Source: Candidatus Altimarinota bacterium
Lineage (GTDB): Bacteria; Patescibacteriota; Gracilibacteria; GCA-2401425; JAJOLG01
Assembly (NCBI GenBank): GCA_021129445.1
Contig: JAJOLG010000040.1
Coordinates: forward strand, 1-11,913
Length of the DNA stretch: 11,913 nt
Direction of reading: 5' to 3'
In this document: one piece after another, positions 9,035-11,913 of the stretch
Position numbering within the stretch: the stretch's first letter is position 1
Layout of the letters: every line of letters starts with the position of its first letter
Translations under genes and position numbers: made by a program
Notes under the pieces: model-generated
What the model was told of the DNA's origin: nothing
The model's input: the letters and a program-made list of their open reading frames with translations, nothing else
Database searches by the model: none

Positions 9035-10168
9035 TTAAAAAACAAACTCAAAAAAATTTTCTTGATTTATTAATTTTATTGAAGAATTTTTGTAGGTTTC
9101 CAAAAAAATTTTTTCTGTATTTTTTTTAATTTTTCATTTTTCTCACCATTTTATTTCATATCAAAAAATTTTTCATTCTCAATCTTCAAGTAAATCAATT
9201 TCATTTCATTCATAAGTCCTCCAAAAATATAAATCTCTATAAATTTCTTCATATTTTATTTTTTTAAACCTCTCCATAACTAAAAAATTTTCCCATAAAG
9301 CTCAAACGTCATTTCTTAAATTTAACGGATTAAATTGAGAAATTATTGCATTTCTAATTCATAAATCATAAAAATATATTTTCACTTTTTTTGTAATTTC
9401 GTTTCTTAAATTCCTTGAAAATCAGTATAACCTTTTAATTATAAATGCTTTTTCTAAAATATCTAAATATTTATCAGTTGTTTTTGTGTCTAATCAAACC
9501 TTCTGAGCTAATTCGTTAACAGAAACTTCTTGTCAAAGTTGGAATGAAATTAATTTTAATAAATTAAATAAAATAATTGATTTCTTAATTTTTTCTAAAA
9601 TTAAAATATCTTTAAATAAATAACTTTCTGCAATTTCCTTTATTTTACCTTGTTTTTCTTTTTTTGATTCTGCCAGAATAATTTCTGGATAAGATCAAAA
9701 AATCAAAAAATCCTCTAAATTTTTTCTCAATTCAAATTTAGTTTTTCAGTCTTCAAGTAATTCTTTTTGAGAAATTGGAAATAAATCCAGAACCTTTTTT
9801 CTTCATGTTAAAGGCTCCTGAGTTTTTTGTCATAAATCAAATGCCGATGATCAAGTTGTAATGATTTTCAGATTTGGATTGTGATCAATAATCAACTTTA
9901 AAGCTCTTCAAATATTTTTTACAACTTGTGCCTCATCAATAATCAAAATATCAAGTCACTCAACAAATTCATTTAATCTTTTCAGATTACAACTTGATAA
10001 TAATTCCTGAATTATAAAATTTTCTCAAGTTTCAAATAAATATTTTTCTTTTGTTTTTGATAAAAAATCCTTTATCAGGCTAGTTTTTCAAACCTGTCTT
10101 GCTCAGAAGATTATCAAAACTTTTCATTTTTCTAAATATTTTTCTAAATCATAAAATCTTTTAATCAT
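9035..10168 (-). CDS. AAA family ATPase with DUF4143 domain (COG1373 type)
   Basis: A 377-residue protein, complete from end to end. It has Walker A FGARQVGKTS (residues 21-30), Walker B LDILIIDEAQ (~72-81), a sensor-like KIITTGSSAFDL (~101-112) and TGRKKVLDLFPIS. The C-terminal DUF4143 part begins near 185 with a winged-helix-like VNELAQKVGLDTKTTDKYLDILEKAFII, then YFYDLGIRNAII and ALWENFLVMER. It ends with a PD-(D/E)XK-like arrangement, GNEIDLL...YEIKWG. Proteins of this group are common, occur in variable numbers per genome, and their role is unsettled; links to defence or toxin-antitoxin functions have been suggested. The gene lies inside the remains of a flavoprotein gene and shares its orientation. 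It uses TGA for glycine, including both Walker A glycines, so it is adapted to this code. Leucine CTG appears five times here but is rare in the neighbouring genes, a weak sign of different origin. Confidence 0.88.
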
Positions 10169-10195
10169 AAAATTTTGTTAAATTTTGGGGCTTGT

Positions 10196-10225
10196 ATTCC
10201 AAAAATTATAAAAAATTTTTGGAAT
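10196..10225. repeat. perfect 12-bp inverted repeat at the edge of the inserted ATPase gene
   Basis: ATTCCAAAAATT (10196-10207) is exactly complementary to AATTTTTGGAAT (10214-10225), with a 6-nt loop. It covers the last codons and the TAA of the truncated flavoprotein 5' fragment and ends 28 nt before the ATPase start. On neither strand is it followed by a T run, so it is not a standard terminator. It could be a transcript hairpin between the two frames or a scar of the rearrangement. Confidence 0.7.
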
Positions 10226-10406
10226 GTCAAAAATTTTTAAGAAAAATTTTATTCGTCACATTCATTTTTCAATTTCATGTAATTTTTAATTTTTTTCAAA
10301 TTTGGTGATTTTCTTCAAATAAATGAATTTCAAAATTTGAATTTTTTAATAAAAGTGATGAAAAAATTCCTGCTGGACCTGCTCAAATTATGGCTATTTT
10401 TTGCAT
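10206..10406 (-). pseudogene. 5' remnant of an HI0933/BaiN-type flavoprotein gene
   Basis: This 66-codon frame begins MQKIAIIGAGPAGIFSS, a dinucleotide-binding GxGPAG motif, and continues through HLFEENHQIGKKLKITGNGKMNVTN. That closely follows the N-terminus of HI0933/BaiN flavoproteins (kiaIIGaGPAGl...lfEkn..lGkKlliTGnGrcNltN). It ends at TAA inside the inverted repeat, although the family is about 400 residues long. The FAD-binding ADP fold alone cannot make a working enzyme. The C-terminal signature of the same family lies at 8893-9034 beyond the ATPase gene. The family's usual RCN is KMN here. The start and its upstream region look intact, so the fragment may still be transcribed and the ATPase with it, since they share a strand and are 37 nt apart. 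Confidence 0.82.
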
Positions 10407-10411
10407 TTTTT

Positions 10412-10440
10412 TTGACTTATTTTTAAATTTTTTTTATTTT
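10412..10440 (+). promoter_or_regulatory. possible promoter for the coiled-coil protein gene
   Basis: TTGACT (10412-10417) and TATTTT (10435-10440) are 17 nt apart in the 58-nt gap between the divergent flavoprotein remnant and the coiled-coil gene, whose ATG is 24 nt beyond the -10 box. A second -10-like TAACAT (10452-10457) lies closer to the ATG but has no -35 partner. The AT-rich background makes chance matches likely. Confidence 0.35.
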
Positions 10441-10464
10441 TTTTAAAAAAATAACATTTTAATT

Positions 10465-11481
10465 ATGAAAAACAAAAAAATTTTAATCGCAATGATGACT
10501 TTTTTATTTTCTGTGTTATTTGCGAATGCGAAAGTTGATTGAAATGCAAGTGTTCAAACGGATAATTGATTACTTGAAATTTCTTTAACTTCAAGTGAAA
10601 ATATTAATTCTTCTGCAATTGATTCTGTTGTTGCGGATGAAATTATAAATGAAAATTTGAAATCTGAATGAGTTGAGTTACAAAAAGGGCCAAGATGATT
10701 TTTTTCATCATTTTTTTGAGGATTAAAAGCAAATTTATTTTGAAATCCAGTTGATAAAATAGAGGAAAATATGAAAAAAATTCAAGATTTAAAGTTAAAG
10801 GCTGAAAAATGAGAAATTGATTGAGAAAAAGTTGCTGAAAAAATTGAAAAAATTCAGTGAAATATTGAAAAAAATCAAGAAAAAGTTGAAAAATTTTTAG
10901 AAAAAAATTCTGATAAAAAAGAAAAATTTTTGAAAAAAATTGCTGTAATTGAAGAAAAAAAATCTCAAATTTTAGAAAAAATTTCAGATAAATTACCAGA
11001 AGATAAAAAGGAAAAAATTTTAGAAAGAAAAAATAAAATTTTAGAAAAGTTAGCTCAAAAAGAAGATTTTTTAAAAATTCAAAAAGAAAGAAGAGAAAAT
11101 TTTTTAGAAAAGAAAAAAGAAATTATTGAAAAAATTAAGACAAATCCTGAATTTCAAGCTAAAATTGAAGAAAAGAAAAAAATTTTAGAAAAAGTAAGAG
11201 AGGGTAAAAAAGAATTTTCAAAAAAGATTTTAGAAGAATTTAAAAATTCTTGAATTGAAAATACTCCTGAAAATTTTAAAAAATTTAGAGAAGAGAAAAA
11301 ATGAGAGTTTAAAGAGTTTTTGAAAGAAAAAAGAGATGAGATGAAAAATGAAAAAGATGAGATAATGTGAGATTTGAAGGAGTTGAAAAAGTGAATGAAG
11401 GATAAGATGGAAAATTGAATTAAAAGTGTGATGGGACTGATGAGAAATGAAAATGTGATGAAGAATGTGAAGATAGTGTAA
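10465..11481 (+). CDS. exported, highly charged coiled-coil protein, unknown function
   Basis: A 338-residue protein. Residues 1-22 are a signal peptide (MKNKKILIAMMTFLFSVLFANA, cleavage after ANA), so it should leave the cytoplasm. Residues 23-105 are mixed, with a glycine/phenylalanine patch GPRGFFSSFFGGLKANLFG. From about 108 to 330 the sequence is almost all Lys, Glu, Ile, Leu and Asn in a heptad-like rhythm, with recurring ILEK, EKIEK and FLEK units, and should be a long alpha-helical coiled coil. The stretch NPVDKIEENMKKIQDLKLKAEKGEIDGEK faintly recalls the DUF5667 type of helical exported protein, but I would not assign it. Standard-code reading gives only a fragment of it (10930-11253). 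It has its own possible promoter and a strong terminator, so it is probably a single-gene unit. A surface fibre or periplasmic spacer role is inference. Confidence 0.8.
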
Positions 11482-11483
11482 AA

Positions 11484-11512
11484 TAAAAAATCCGGAGAAA
11501 TCCGGTTTTTTT
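11484..11512 (+). terminator. intrinsic terminator after the coiled-coil protein gene
   Basis: CCGGA (11492-11496) and TCCGG (11501-11505) form a GC-rich stem closed by a GAAA tetraloop and followed by seven T (11506-11512). The flanking A and T runs could extend the stem past one mismatch. It starts just after the TAA at 11481 and is the clearest terminator in the window. Confidence 0.9.
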
Positions 11513-11574
11513 GTAAAAAAATTTTTTGCATAAAATAAAAAAATTTTCAAGATTTAAAAAAATAATTTTTTAAA

Positions 11575-11913
11575 ATGAAAATTTTAGTTTGACTTTGAAA
11601 TCCGTGAAAAAAATATGAAAACACAAGACATAATGTCTGATTTTCTTTTTTGGATTTTTTTGCGAAGAAAAATAATTTTTGAGATTTTAAAGATGAAAAA
11701 AAGTTTTTTTGAGAGATTTCTGAGTGAAATATTTGAGGTGAAAAAGTGATTTTGTTAAAACCTCAAACTTTTATGAATTTATCTGGAAAATCTGTTCAGG
11801 CGATTTTAAATTTTTATAAAATTGATTTTGAAGATTTTTTTGTGATTTATGATGATAAAGATTTGGATTTTTGAAAAATCCGTTTTCGTGAAAAATGAAG
11901 CTCTGGTGGGCAT
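11575..11913 (+). CDS. pth: peptidyl-tRNA hydrolase, 5' part (cut by window end)
   Basis: The first 113 codons of Pth, which cleaves peptidyl-tRNA released from stalled ribosomes and recycles the tRNA. The start [23 protein letters not shown] carries the family's GLGNPG..Y..TRHN.G block, including the conserved Asn and the catalytic His in RHN. Four of its glycines are [20 protein letters not shown] (family kP.tyMNlSG.aV), [23 protein letters not shown] (family vihDdlDl..G..r.r) and GSSGGH follow exactly in order. The sequence stops at the window edge within the GGH block, so about the last 70 residues lie outside. It sits 93 nt after the coiled-coil gene and its terminator. The ATG at 11575 gives the standard N-terminus. 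Confidence 0.96.

Noticed and set aside
9035-10225. Shared A/T-run microhomology at the two junctions of the ATPase replacement
   Set aside because: A run of the type AAAATTTTTT occurs near both ends, but such runs are everywhere in this DNA, so it is not evidence of a mechanism.
11154-11550. Two overlapping minus-strand standard-code open frames of 106-125 codons
   Set aside because: They are antisense to the coiled-coil gene and its terminator. Their Phe/Ile/Ser-rich sequences are what the complement of Lys/Glu-rich codons gives. The forward frame has a signal peptide and a terminator.
1-11913. TGA as tryptophan (Mycoplasma-type code)
   Set aside because: TGA falls at Walker A and other positions where only glycine fits, and TGG is still used for Trp.
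1-11913. A field of decaying pseudogenes, as the many in-frame TGA codons would imply under the standard code
   Set aside because: The frames are otherwise intact with full family motifs and TAA ends. Only the flavoprotein pieces are truly broken.

Overview
The window is a very AT-rich bacterial chromosome segment that only makes sense when TGA is read as glycine (translation table 25, SR1/Gracilibacteria code). With the standard code every gene breaks into short pieces. With TGA=Gly the window resolves into long, recognisable reading frames that end only in TAA. The recoded glycines fall at invariant positions: Walker A of the VirB4-like ATPase, the SGxAxGxD motif of DprA, the start of peptidyl-tRNA hydrolase, and 'YTGK' of ribosomal protein L31. 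This places the organism in the Candidate Phyla Radiation lineages Absconditabacteria (SR1) or Gracilibacteria (BD1-5). The window alone does not decide between them. I saw no in-frame CGA or CGG codons and no clear Shine-Dalgarno sequences.

Layout. 1-3098 (+): the 3' end of an ABC transporter ATPase, a large exported beta-propeller protein (Beta_propel/COG4880 type), and a YrdC/TsaC threonylcarbamoyl-AMP synthase. 3116-5197 (+): a promoter, a small membrane-anchored protein of unknown function, ybeY and dprA (3 nt apart), then a terminator. 5239-7101 (+): a VirB4-like type IV secretion/pilus ATPase. 7110-8842 (-): miaB, and rpmE with its own terminator, convergent with the VirB4 gene (8 nt between stop codons). 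8893-10406 (-): a broken HI0933/BaiN-type flavoprotein gene. Its first 66 codons and last ~45 codons survive at the two ends, and an intact AAA/DUF4143 ATPase gene occupies the middle. 10412-11512 (+): an exported, highly charged coiled-coil protein with a strong terminator. 11575-end (+): the 5' part of pth, cut by the window edge.

How the genes fit together. Most are the translation and genome-maintenance core of a reduced genome. TsaC and MiaB act in tRNA anticodon-loop modification, at A37. YbeY acts in rRNA maturation, L31 is a ribosomal subunit protein, and Pth recycles peptidyl-tRNA. DprA and the VirB4-like ATPase suggest DNA uptake or transfer across the envelope. The beta-propeller protein, coiled-coil protein and small membrane protein are envelope or surface components.

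The most unusual locus is the flavoprotein gene whose central part has been replaced by an ATPase gene. A perfect 12-bp inverted repeat lies at one edge of the replacement. No gene-free stretch exceeds 300 bases. I found no tRNA or rRNA gene, CRISPR array or insertion sequence.
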